Assembly: GCA_016839585.1 (NCBI GenBank)
Contig: JAEOTZ010000016.1
Coordinates: forward strand, 1 to 64,000
Length of the DNA stretch: 64,000 nt
Source of the DNA: Promethearchaeota archaeon
GTDB lineage: Archaea > Asgardarchaeota > Lokiarchaeia > Sigyniarchaeales > SOKP01
Direction: 5' to 3'
The first letter of the stretch is position 1. Every line of letters starts with the position of its first letter. The notes below the pieces were generated by a model. It searched no databases. It was not told where the DNA came from and worked only from the letters and a program-made list of their open reading frames with translations. Of the stretch, positions 17,056 through 25,197 are shown piece by piece. A program made the position numbers and the translations under genes.

Positions 17056-17880
17056 CTAACGGAAAAAGAAGAAGAAACTGATGATCATTAATGCAATTAT
17101 TACAATTGTTAAAGAAAGAAGCAAAAACTTTTTAGTTAAATGTGTTCTCTTTTTGATGTTATCATTTTCTTGATATGGAGCCGTTTCAATTAAAAATTTC
17201 TTAGTTGGGGTTTTTTTTCTAATGGGAACTTCTTCTTTCTTATAGAGCCTTTTAAATTTCTTTCTGAAAGTTTTAACAGACTTTTTAATTATATCTTGAA
17301 CCTCTTTTGGTAAATCTTCATCGGCTATTTCAAAATCACGAGTCATAAAATCTAAACCAATAGTTAATTTATAACTTGTTTCAAATTTCTTTCCTATAAA
17401 AGTTTTAATTAAGGATGACTTCCCTACTGCGGCATCTCCAACAAGTAAGATCTTAAATCTGAAATGATTCCCATCGACTACTTCTCCTAATCTCGGTTGA
17501 AGATCTAATAAAGCAATAATAGCTAGTCGATTAAACAAATTATCTACATTTTCATTTTCTAATGCTGAAGTTTCAATATATTCAAATAAATGATGCTGGT
17601 TTACTTTTTGTATTATTTTTTTGCGAGGTATTATTTCGCCTAAATCCTTTTTCAAGTCATTCTTATTTCCAACTAAGATAATTGGGACGTTTCCTGATCT
17701 ATTCCTTATGTCATTAAAATATACATCAATATCATCATAAGTATCAGGACGACTTAAGTCGAAAACTAATCCTATGGCAGCAACACCCTTATAGAAATCA
17801 GTTTTAAAGAAATCAAATCGTTCTTGTCCAGCAATATCCCAAAGGCTGAGTGTAATTTTCAAGTTGGAAATAAACTCCAA
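17056..17880 (-). CDS. Circularly permuted Ras-like GTPase with C-terminal membrane anchor
   Basis: A 274-residue protein whose GTPase motifs appear in the order G3-G4-G5-G1-G2. G3 is WDIAGQERF (14-22), G4 NKND (72-75), G5 TSAL (104-107), then G1 GDAAVGKS (148-155) and the G2 Thr at 173 in KLTIGLDFM. The cut lies in strand beta-2: the N-terminus begins MEFISNLKITLSLWDIAGQ and the G1/G2 part ends at TIGLDFMTRDFEI. Together they make exactly one complete domain with all key residues. A basic linker (190-250) and one hydrophobic helix at about 252-272 follow, so the protein is tail-anchored. The start is TTG at 17880, with an in-frame TAA only 9 nt upstream and no P-loop in any frame of the 120-nt upstream gap, so this is not a truncated ordinary GTPase. 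A permuted Ras class (cpRAS) is known in the literature; the function here is unknown. Confidence 0.85.
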   Translation of the reverse strand: MEFISNLKITLSLWDIAGQERFDFFKTDFYKGVAAIGLVFDLSRPDTYDDIDVYFNDIRNRSGNVPIILVGNKNDLKKDLGEIIPRKKIIQKVNQHHLFEYIETSALENENVDNLFNRLAIIALLDLQPRLGEVVDGNHFRFKILLVGDAAVGKSSLIKTFIGKKFETSYKLTIGLDFMTRDFEIADEDLPKEVQDIIKKSVKTFRKKFKRLYKKEEVPIRKKTPTKKFLIETAPYQENDNIKKRTHLTKKFLLLSLTIVIIALMIISFFFFFR

Positions 17881-18000
17881 TATATTTTAATTTCAGATAA
17901 AATTTATTTGTAAAATTTTTCTTTTCATTGAATATTTCTAGTAAATTATCAAAAATTAATTTTTATATTAATAAAAAGAATGTTAAAAAGATAAAGAAGG

Positions 18001-18705
18001 TTAGTTATTGGAATCCCAAACTCCAATATAATTATCCTTAATCTCAAAAATCTTTTCAAACCCCATTTTTTTATATAGACTCTTAATACTTTTGTTATTG
18101 TGATTCCATGTTAATCGTTTTTTATATGTATTAACTCCGTCATTATCAAGAAATAAAAAATCTATCAATTTGTATAGCTTTTCGGGAAAAAATTTACCAA
18201 TTTTCAGGAATATTCTAATGAATCGAGTGTATGCTTTGATATCTTTTGGTTTTACGGCAATAGGTTCGCAAACTATTACTTTTCTCGCATGTATTTGAGC
18301 ATTTTCCACTAAAGTAAAATGCGAAGGATTGATATGATGTAGTATATCACATAAAACAATAACATCTACCTTTTCTTTCGCATAGTTATGAAAATCAAGA
18401 ATATTTTTTTGTTTAACACTAATATATTTCATTTTGGATTTCCCTCTCATCCAATCCTTCTTCAATTTAGTTAAGAATCTACGGTTAATATCCCAACCTT
18501 CATAAATGTTTGACGGATGTAAAAATCTAGTAAGAAAGCCAGTTCCACAGGCTAGGTCCAATATATGCTTGTTTTTACCGATTAATTTTGAAATGGATAA
18601 ATATTTCCTCCTGACATTATATATTTTGTTTGATAAGAAGTTATAAATTCTGCCACTTCGATACATTAGACTTCTAAATCCTTGGAGTGCTGATTTAAAT
18701 GTCAT
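18001..18705 (-). CDS. Class I SAM-dependent methyltransferase
   Basis: A 234-residue Rossmann-fold methyltransferase. The SAM-binding motif I is HILDLACGTGFLTRFL, followed by the acidic residue of motif II in EGWDINRRFL and a motif IV-like VDVIVLCDILHHINPSHF. Such small-molecule or lipid methyltransferases (Methyltransf_11/25 type) act on many substrates and the target cannot be read from sequence. The last 80 residues form a basic helical region. It sits 120 nt upstream of the permuted GTPase on the same strand, so the two may be co-transcribed. Confidence 0.85.
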   Translation of the reverse strand: MTFKSALQGFRSLMYRSGRIYNFLSNKIYNVRRKYLSISKLIGKNKHILDLACGTGFLTRFLHPSNIYEGWDINRRFLTKLKKDWMRGKSKMKYISVKQKNILDFHNYAKEKVDVIVLCDILHHINPSHFTLVENAQIHARKVIVCEPIAVKPKDIKAYTRFIRIFLKIGKFFPEKLYKLIDFLFLDNDGVNTYKKRLTWNHNNKSIKSLYKKMGFEKIFEIKDNYIGVWDSNN

Positions 18706-18742
18706 CGTTTAAAAAATAAAAAAGAAAATTTATTATTATGCT

Positions 18743-20788
18743 TTAAGTAGGAGACAACTCCTGCATCTTTTCTTCAATTTTCTTATCATTAATCACTATT
18801 TTTTTATCTAATACCTTAAGCTCTTTACTAATTTCTTCGAATCTACTTTCTTGATCATTTAATTTCTTTATATATCTTTCTTTTAATGTAATTGATTGAC
18901 TATCAGTCCCTAAAACAGCAATGTTTTCTCTCAGCCTTTCTTGTTCGCCAGTCATTACATCGCGTTCTTCATGTAATTTTTCTCTCTTGTTTTTTAAATC
19001 ATTTGAAGTCTGAATTAATTCTGCAATTTCTTTTAGTTGTTGTTCGAGTTTTGGATCAATGAATTTATGTTTGACATAAAAGCCTACTCTTTTAAGAATA
19101 TCTTCCTTGGACCAATTCCATAAGTAATTGCTTGAGTAATTTTCTTTTCTTTCTTTAAGTTTAAAGATAATCGCATCTTTAGGTTTTAAAGTTATTTTAA
19201 AGCGCCAATAATTCGGTGTTTCTTCTGGATCAACAGGTTTTTCTATAAATTTGTAACCAGAAGTTTTAGGATGATCAAGATAGAGTTCTTTTTCTTCAGT
19301 GGTCTTGTTATTTATTTTGTATTCAGTCATTAAATTAGTATAATAGTATTCATAAGAATAACCACTCCCAAACGTTACTTTATGAACGCTTAAATTTTCA
19401 GATTTTTGTTCATGCATTATAATTACAGCTTGTTCAACAGCATAATTTAATAGTCTTGTATCTTCTTTATTCAAAAAGGGGATAATAGCTTCTCCTGCAA
19501 GATTATCATCATAGATTAGTGTAGCAGGTCCTCTTTCTAGTGTTAAATTTGTATTATTTGTTATTTCAAGACATGCATTAGGATTTTTATTATGTTCATC
19601 TTTATTATACAATAATATTCGCTTAGCTTTGATTGCTTCGGTTAAAATGGGAACTAAAGCAGACTGTTTCCTTTTAATGGAAACAGGATTTGAAATATTA
19701 TACTCAAAAAGCTCCCCTATATCTTTAGTTTGAGTTTTCGTCTGAAATTTAACTTTATCCATTAATGCATCATCAGATATTGTGGCTCCTGTAACACCAA
19801 ATCCACCAGCTGCTCCTGCTGGTGGTGCAGATGGAGCAGCTACCATTCTTGCACGACTCTTCATAGCTTTAAGTTTAGGTGCTGCTTCCGCCATACTGTA
19901 TTCTTTAAATCTTTCCATTTCTAAACCCTCCTCTATTTCGGTAGGTCTAGCACTCAAAACTTTCGGTGGTTGAATAACAGGACGCTGAATAAAAATAGGT
20001 CTATAAAAATCATATATAAAAGAAACCGGCATTCCTGCCACTAAAGATAATGCTATATCTTCCCAATCTTGATTTGTTGTATTTTCAATAAGACTCCAAC
20101 CAGAAAGTAAACACTTCTGTTCTAATGCTTGTTGTTTGCTCATTATTAATCGATAAGAAGTCTTCCAGATAGGGCTTTCTCGTATATAAGATACAAAAAT
20201 ACTTCTTTCAATATTATCAGCTCCACCTGACTCACAATTAATTTTTATCTTTTTAGCATCTTTCTTCTTTCCAGCAATAATAGTATCAAAAAAAAATTTT
20301 AAATCTTTTTTAATGTCTTCATTTAATATATCGAAGGACTTAATCTCTGAAAAGGGAATTTTGGTAATAATATCATCATCTTGTAATATTATCAATAATT
20401 TCTCGATTATTTTTTGTTCTTTAATAAATTTTTCAATTTCTTCAATGCCTATTATAGTTCCTAAAATTTGTTTACTAGCTCCAATTGTTAGATTGACTTT
20501 TGCTCCTTTAATTTGCGTTATAAGTGAAGAAAACGAATCTTTATCAGGAATGTTTAACATGATTGATTTTAATAACTGTAGAGTGTCTAAAGCAGCATCA
20601 TAAGAAATTGAGGATATATATCCTTTTTCACTAGTGTCTAATACAAAAAGAGATTTTAGTACATCATTCATCTCATCAACTTTAAATTCAAGTTCGAACG
20701 AATCTGTTCCTTTTATTATCCCTTCGAGAATATAATAAGAAACCCCGTGCTTGAAAATTATAACTTTTTTTACTTTTAATTTTGACAT
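18743..20788 (-). CDS. DUF4139-type protein with coiled coil
   Basis: About 681 residues from the ATG at 20788; another ATG at 20803 is equally possible. The N-terminus (VKKVIIFKHGVSYYILEG, then ELEFKVDEMNDVLKSLFVLD) and the middle segment (SPIWKTSYRLIM, GWSLIENTTNQDWEDIALSLVAGMPVSF) are typical of DUF4139, the family that includes mucoidy-inhibitor-like and VIT-like beta proteins. A Pro/Ala/Gly-rich, likely disordered insert lies in the middle (SAPPAGAAGGFG). The last ~100 residues form a Glu/Lys-rich coiled coil. No signal peptide or membrane helix is visible. The role is unknown. Confidence 0.7.
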   Translation of the reverse strand: MSKLKVKKVIIFKHGVSYYILEGIIKGTDSFELEFKVDEMNDVLKSLFVLDTSEKGYISSISYDAALDTLQLLKSIMLNIPDKDSFSSLITQIKGAKVNLTIGASKQILGTIIGIEEIEKFIKEQKIIEKLLIILQDDDIITKIPFSEIKSFDILNEDIKKDLKFFFDTIIAGKKKDAKKIKINCESGGADNIERSIFVSYIRESPIWKTSYRLIMSKQQALEQKCLLSGWSLIENTTNQDWEDIALSLVAGMPVSFIYDFYRPIFIQRPVIQPPKVLSARPTEIEEGLEMERFKEYSMAEAAPKLKAMKSRARMVAAPSAPPAGAAGGFGVTGATISDDALMDKVKFQTKTQTKDIGELFEYNISNPVSIKRKQSALVPILTEAIKAKRILLYNKDEHNKNPNACLEITNNTNLTLERGPATLIYDDNLAGEAIIPFLNKEDTRLLNYAVEQAVIIMHEQKSENLSVHKVTFGSGYSYEYYYTNLMTEYKINNKTTEEKELYLDHPKTSGYKFIEKPVDPEETPNYWRFKITLKPKDAIIFKLKERKENYSSNYLWNWSKEDILKRVGFYVKHKFIDPKLEQQLKEIAELIQTSNDLKNKREKLHEERDVMTGEQERLRENIAVLGTDSQSITLKERYIKKLNDQESRFEEISKELKVLDKKIVINDKKIEEKMQELSPT

Positions 20789-20886
20789 AAAATTATTATA
20801 CATAAATTAGAATTTAAATGTTGATGAATTTGAGAAGGAAGGATTTAAAAAATAATCTTTAAAATTATAAGTAAATAAAAAACTCC

Positions 20887-21387
20887 TTACATGTTTTTTT
20901 CTAAGATCTCAAGAGTATCTTTTTCAATTGATGCTTTTGGATGCTCTACGATAACATCAAGGAAAACACCATTAGCATTGAAGAAATAAAACGTTGGAAT
21001 AGCTTTTAATTTAAATTTTGGATCAACTGCTTCTGGAGGAGATCGTTTTTTATGCCATATTGTCTCTCCTGGCTTATGCAATGCATTAACCATTATTCCA
21101 TATAGAATATGTAAGCTAATATCTTCACTATTTATCAATTTTACGATTTTTATCATCCGAGGTACATTTTTCGAGCAATCTGGACACCAATCAGCACCCA
21201 AAGCAACAATTTTTAATTTTTCGTTTTTATTTTTTAAATAACTTTTTATCTTTTCAAGTACAGCTGCCTTTGGTTCATAAGTCTCATAATTATAGGCAAC
21301 CTTGTCCCCATATATTTCTAAGTATTCATCTGGAGTCATTGTTGGCGATACTAGATCATTCCATTTTAAATTCATTTGCGATTTCAT
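20887..21387 (-). CDS. Thioredoxin-fold protein with CPDC motif
   Basis: A 166-residue thioredoxin-like protein. The redox motif is ALGADWCPDCSKNVPRMIK, a CPDC in place of the usual CGPC, at about residue 70. The cis-Pro strand is KAIPTFYFFNANG. A ~60-residue N-terminal helical extension precedes the fold, as in the bacterial thioredoxin-like YbbN/TlpA-related proteins with WCPDC. No signal peptide is present, so it is cytosolic and probably reduces disulfides or acts in metal or thiol handling. It is divergently placed to the tungsten aldehyde oxidoreductase gene with a ~160-nt gap. Confidence 0.8.
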   Translation of the reverse strand: MKSQMNLKWNDLVSPTMTPDEYLEIYGDKVAYNYETYEPKAAVLEKIKSYLKNKNEKLKIVALGADWCPDCSKNVPRMIKIVKLINSEDISLHILYGIMVNALHKPGETIWHKKRSPPEAVDPKFKLKAIPTFYFFNANGVFLDVIVEHPKASIEKDTLEILEKNM

Positions 21388-21539
21388 ATGTATTAAAGAA
21401 ATTTCTTTTTTTAAAAAAATTCGTCTAATGATCTAAAAATTTTCAATCGGAATGCTTAAATTATAGAAATTAATGATAAAAAAAATATATGAAAACTAAA
21501 TTCTAAATTATCATTATAATTTATTGTTCAAATGAAATA

Positions 21540-21546
21540 GGTCGAT
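21540..21546 (+). promoter_or_regulatory. Probable ribosome binding site for AOR with ATT start
   Basis: GGTCGAT resembles GGTGAT with one inserted base. It lies 4 nt before ATT at 21551, the likely initiator of AOR. An in-frame TGA at 21533 closes the frame upstream, so only ATA (21545) or ATT (21551) could start the protein in the region where similarity to AOR begins. Confidence 0.45.
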
Positions 21547-21550
21547 AAAG

Positions 21551-23395
21551 ATTTTAAAATCTTTTAGGGGAAAATTATTAAATGTCAATTTAACAAATAA
21601 AGAAGTCAAAATTGAACCGTTAAATGAAGAATTCTCAAGAAGTTTCTTAGGAGGTGCTGGTTATGCTTGTCGTTATTTATATGACAAGCTGGATAAAGAT
21701 ACAAATCCATTAGCTCCCGATAATATCTTAATGATTATGACAGGTCCCTTAAATGGTACATTTGCGCCAAATTCAGGGAGATGGGTGGTGTGTTCTAAAA
21801 GTCCTTATACAGGGATGTGGGGAGAATCTAATTGTGGGAGTTGGTTTGGTGCTGAACTTAAAAAAGCGGGATATGATGGGATGATTATATCTGGTGCTTC
21901 AAAAGAACCGGTTTATATTGAAATTAAAGATGATAAAGCGGAAGTAAAGGATGCAAGATTTTTATGGGGAAGAGGGACTGAATATACTACCATGATGTTA
22001 AAGGATGTTTTTGGGGATAATCATGCGATGGTTGCATGTATAGGGCAAGCTGGTGAGAACCTTATAAAATTTGCTAATATCATATCTGAACAACGAGCAG
22101 CAGGTCGTACAGGTATGGGAGCTATTTTTGGTTCAAAAAAATTAAAAGCGATTATAGTAAAAGGAAATAATCTTCAATTAGATGTTCATAATAAAGATGA
22201 ATTAAAAAAATCTATAAAAACAGCTAGGGACAATGTAAAAACTAATTATGGATCACAGGTATTAACTAATTTCGGCACTTCAGGAACAGTGGATCTGTAT
22301 AATTCAACAGGAGAATTGCCTATTAAATATTTCACACTAGGAAAATGGGACAAGGCTACGAAGATATCTGGTATAACGATGGTCCAAACTATTCTTATAA
22401 AAAATAGATTTTGCCATTCTTGTGTAATTGGATGTGGGAGAATAATAGCTATAAAGGAAGGGAAGTATAAAACTAAAGAAACTGAGGGACCTGAATATGA
22501 AACGATATGTGGATATGGAAGTTTGATTTTAAATGATGATCTTGAATTTATATGTTATATAAATACAAAATGTAACGATTATGGGATTGATACTGTTAGT
22601 TCAAGTGGAATTATAGCTTGTATTATTTATCATTTTACTCTTGGAAATATTAAACCAAGAGATATTGATGGATTAAGTCCAAATTGGGGTGATACTGAAA
22701 CAGTAGAAAAATTACTAAATAAAATTGTTTATAGAGAAGGAATAGGCGATATATTAGCAGAAGGATCTAACGCTTTTGGTAGAAAATTCAGTATTCCCCA
22801 AGCTGAGATAGCTACAATTGATGGATTAGAAATTACTTATCATGATATGCGCTCAAATTATGGTATGTCAATTGCCTATGGAATGGGTGCTGCTCATAAA
22901 GGACCTTCTCACAATTTATGTGACCTATATTTTGTATTGATGGGTTATCCATTTGAAGAAATTAATGCACCTACAATAACTTTAGATACTTATGCAAACG
23001 ATTTAGAGATGGCTAAATGCTGTTCAATCATGATGGATTATAGAGCGCTGTATAGTTCATTGATAATCTGTTCTTTTTGTAATCCATTGCCCTCTCAAAT
23101 TGCCACAATTATCAAACATGCAACTGGTTTAAAATTTGGTCTAGATGAGATAAAATTATATGGTGAAAGAATACTAACTATGAAGAGATTGTTTAACTTA
23201 AAAATGGGGGTTACTCCAATGATTGATAAAGTTCCTCAAATATTATTAAAACCTCTTATTGAAGGTGGTTCGGCTGGAAAATCACCTGATTTTGAATTAT
23301 TGCGAAAAAACTTTTATAACTTTAAAGAATGGGATTTGATTACTGGAAAAATTAGTAAATCTAAACTTGAATTTTTAGGTTTAGATAATTTATAA
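21551..23395 (+). CDS. aor: Tungsten-dependent aldehyde:ferredoxin oxidoreductase
   Basis: About 614 residues, the normal AOR length, when started at the ATT at 21551. The first ATG in frame (21731) would delete 60 conserved residues: RGKLLNVNLTNKEVKIEPL and FSRSFLGGAGYACRYLYD, which are the standard AOR N-terminus. The pterin and Fe-S features include YTGMWGESNCGSWFGAELKKAG, GRTGMGAIFGSKKLKAI and the cluster motif FCHSCVIGCGR (CxxCxxxC), with a later Cys in IICSFCNPLP. These enzymes oxidise aldehydes to acids and reduce ferredoxin, using a W-bispterin cofactor and one 4Fe-4S cluster. It is a single-gene unit. Confidence 0.9.
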   Translation: MLKSFRGKLLNVNLTNKEVKIEPLNEEFSRSFLGGAGYACRYLYDKLDKDTNPLAPDNILMIMTGPLNGTFAPNSGRWVVCSKSPYTGMWGESNCGSWFGAELKKAGYDGMIISGASKEPVYIEIKDDKAEVKDARFLWGRGTEYTTMMLKDVFGDNHAMVACIGQAGENLIKFANIISEQRAAGRTGMGAIFGSKKLKAIIVKGNNLQLDVHNKDELKKSIKTARDNVKTNYGSQVLTNFGTSGTVDLYNSTGELPIKYFTLGKWDKATKISGITMVQTILIKNRFCHSCVIGCGRIIAIKEGKYKTKETEGPEYETICGYGSLILNDDLEFICYINTKCNDYGIDTVSSSGIIACIIYHFTLGNIKPRDIDGLSPNWGDTETVEKLLNKIVYREGIGDILAEGSNAFGRKFSIPQAEIATIDGLEITYHDMRSNYGMSIAYGMGAAHKGPSHNLCDLYFVLMGYPFEEINAPTITLDTYANDLEMAKCCSIMMDYRALYSSLIICSFCNPLPSQIATIIKHATGLKFGLDEIKLYGERILTMKRLFNLKMGVTPMIDKVPQILLKPLIEGGSAGKSPDFELLRKNFYNFKEWDLITGKISKSKLEFLGLDNL

Positions 23396-23426
23396 AGGTC
23401 TTTAAATCTTGTATTATGGTAAAAAA

Positions 23427-23969
23427 TTAAGATGGGCTTTTATTTTTAAAGATTAATCTCGCTAATAGATCAAAAATTTTACTTACATTTTCACCTGTTT
23501 TTGAACTGCATTCTATAAATCCTTTTGCTTCCATTGATTTTGCTATTTGCATTGCTTTTTTTGTTGATACTTCTTTTAAATGATTTAAATCTACTTTACC
23601 TCCAACAAAGATAATCGGTAATTCATTATCTACATCTTTTTTGGCTATAGCATCCTCAACTATCGCAAACCAATTATCTACATGAACAAGTGAACCATAA
23701 TTAGTAATATCATACATGAATATCGCACCATTAGCGCCTTTTAAATATAAAGGAAAAAGAAATCTAAAGCGTTCTTCACCAGCAAAATCCCATATCTGTA
23801 ACTTAACGATTTCTCCATTAACTTCAACATCTTTTAACATAAATTCAACTCCTAAAGTTATTGAAATATCCTGCTTAAATAAGTTTGTCAAAAATCTATG
23901 AGCTAATGTTGTTTTACCCGTTCCAGAATCGCCAAAAATCACTATCTTAAAAGTTGAGCTGTATTCCAA
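23427..23969 (-). CDS. Rab/Ras-like small GTPase with Gln-to-Glu switch II
   Basis: A 180-residue small GTPase started at TTG 23969. G1 is GDSGTGKT (13-20), the G2 Thr is in SITLGVEFM (T38), G3 is WDFAGEERF, G4 is GGKVD and G5 is SSKTG. Two key positions differ from the classic motif. The catalytic Gln of DxxGQ is Glu (residue 65). The Asn of NKxD is Gly (GKVD). Nucleotide binding or hydrolysis may therefore differ from the other GTPases in the window. There is no C-terminal Cys. It is divergent to the arrestin-like gene at 24217. Confidence 0.9.
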   Translation of the reverse strand: MEYSSTFKIVIFGDSGTGKTTLAHRFLTNLFKQDISITLGVEFMLKDVEVNGEIVKLQIWDFAGEERFRFLFPLYLKGANGAIFMYDITNYGSLVHVDNWFAIVEDAIAKKDVDNELPIIFVGGKVDLNHLKEVSTKKAMQIAKSMEAKGFIECSSKTGENVSKIFDLLARLIFKNKSPS

Positions 23970-23971
23970 CC

Positions 23972-24093
23972 CTAATCCCTATAGAAACGTTATTATTTTT
24001 ATTAAATATATAGTTAATTAGTTAAGTAATTGTTTAACCTAATATACTTTATGATATCTTATTTTAAAAATATTATTTTCCAAATAGGGATTA
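23972..24093. repeat. Inverted repeat in a divergent promoter region
   Basis: CTAATCCCTAT at 23972-23982 and ATAGGGATTA at 24084-24093 are complementary over 10 bases, about 100 nt apart, in the gap between the minus-strand GTPase and the plus-strand arrestin-like gene. G+C-containing arms stand out in this AT-rich gap. They could be two half sites of an operator shared by both genes, but this is inference. Confidence 0.3.
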
Positions 24094-24216
24094 ATACCCT
24101 AGAATTAGAAAAAGAAATTTACAAAGCATACTAAAAAAGGCATAATCTATAGAAATACAAATACATAAAAATATCAAGTTTATTATCATATAAAAAATCA
24201 AAAATAGGTGCTATAT

Positions 24217-24675
24217 TTGGTAGGTACAGATATTTATTGTGGTTATAAAATTGAAAAAGCTCCCGAAACGCTCGAGCCTAATGATGAAATTGAAGGAAGT
24301 TTCATACTAGAAAACCGTGGTAAAAAAGAAAAGAAATTAAAGAAAGCATTTATTAGGATAAATGAATTATATCTTGAAAAAGTGATATATAAAGATCCTG
24401 AGACGGGAGAGGAGACTAAAAAATATGAAGAACGCAAAAAAACAATGAAAACTGAAGAAATTGTAAAAGGCGATAAAATTAAAGCGGGTGAAAAGAAAGA
24501 GTTGGATTTCAAGATGAAAATGCCCAGCTCTTGGTCTAAAAAAAAAAGAAATAAAATTAAGGACTGGCGGTTAGAGATGTGGTTCATTCAAAAATCAGCA
24601 ATGGTTGCATCTCGAGGATCGCATAAAGATGATGCTACTTGCGTGCTACCGGTCATCTTTAACATATTTTTGTGA
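24217..24675 (+). CDS. Possible arrestin-like beta-sandwich protein
   Basis: About 152 residues from the TTG at 24217, favoured because AGGTG ends 6 nt before it; a GTG at 24208 would overlap that site. The sequence is a beta-rich domain: GYKIEKAPETLEPNDEIEG, then SFILENRGKKEKKLKKAFIR (a paired-strand pattern with a Gly turn), a long charged loop (YKDPETGEETKKYEERKK) and a closing strand MPSSWSKKKRNKIKDWRLEMW. The opening pattern, in which a ligand protein extends from a V-like strand and returns to an N-R-G turn, is that of arrestin/Vps26-like and Spo0M-like proteins. The assignment is at fold level only. It overlaps the convergent gene at 24646 by 30 nt at the 3' end. Confidence 0.4.
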   Translation: MVGTDIYCGYKIEKAPETLEPNDEIEGSFILENRGKKEKKLKKAFIRINELYLEKVIYKDPETGEETKKYEERKKTMKTEEIVKGDKIKAGEKKELDFKMKMPSSWSKKKRNKIKDWRLEMWFIQKSAMVASRGSHKDDATCVLPVIFNIFL

Positions 24676-25077
24676 AACTAATTCATACTTTCCCCGAGAA
24701 TAATCAATATTAAGATTAATTAATTTATCATCTTTAGTAATGATACCTATTGGGAATTTTTCAGGAGGTACAGTAAATTTTGGTAAATCCATATTATGAG
24801 AATATATTTCCCTCCAATCATAATTTTTCAATCCTAATTCCCGTATTAAATCAGTAGGTGTTTTACCAATTCGTTTTAAAGCATATCTGAGTCCTCTATA
24901 TCCGATTTTATCAATTTCATCCTTTGTGGGAACCCGATTATAATAGGAATAAATTACATCTCGATAAAAAGCTAGCGCTTTTTTCTTATCAACCCATTCC
25001 CATCTTGTTTTTAATTTTTTAGGATTTATACCATTTTCTTCTAAAAATTCTATTTCTTCCTCTGTGAAATTTATCAT
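24646..25077 (-). CDS. Hypothetical protein with a homing-endonuclease-associated-like repeat
   Basis: A 143-residue protein. The central part has the helix-turn pattern ALAFYRDVIYSYYNRVPTKD, then IGYRGLRYALKRIGKTPTDL and IRELGLKNYDWRE. It resembles the HNH-endonuclease-associated helical repeat, in which a Gly and a Pro-Thr turn separate short helices. No HNH or other nuclease motif is present. The 3' end overlaps the plus-strand arrestin-like gene by 30 bases, tail to tail. The function is unknown. Confidence 0.5.
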   Translation of the reverse strand: MINFTEEEIEFLEENGINPKKLKTRWEWVDKKKALAFYRDVIYSYYNRVPTKDEIDKIGYRGLRYALKRIGKTPTDLIRELGLKNYDWREIYSHNMDLPKFTVPPEKFPIGIITKDDKLINLNIDYSRGKYELVSQKYVKDDR

Positions 25078-25197
25078 CAGTATTCTTCTAAATGAGATGT
25101 TTAAAAGAAAACGAATTTCACTAATGAATCATTATAAATATTCAAAGAGAAGTTCACTAGTTATATTTAAGCTTCTTTAGTTCTGATAATAATATGA

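Noticed and set aside
17056-18000. The permuted GTPase as a frameshifted normal GTPase or the remains of a tandem pair
   Set aside because: No P-loop or G2 motif is found in any frame of the upstream gap, an in-frame stop lies 9 nt before the start, and each motif occurs once with good residues.
24646-24675. 30-base tail-to-tail overlap of two genes as a possible error
   Set aside because: Both frames stay open with normal protein composition up to their own stops, and short convergent overlaps also occur at 28662-28681.
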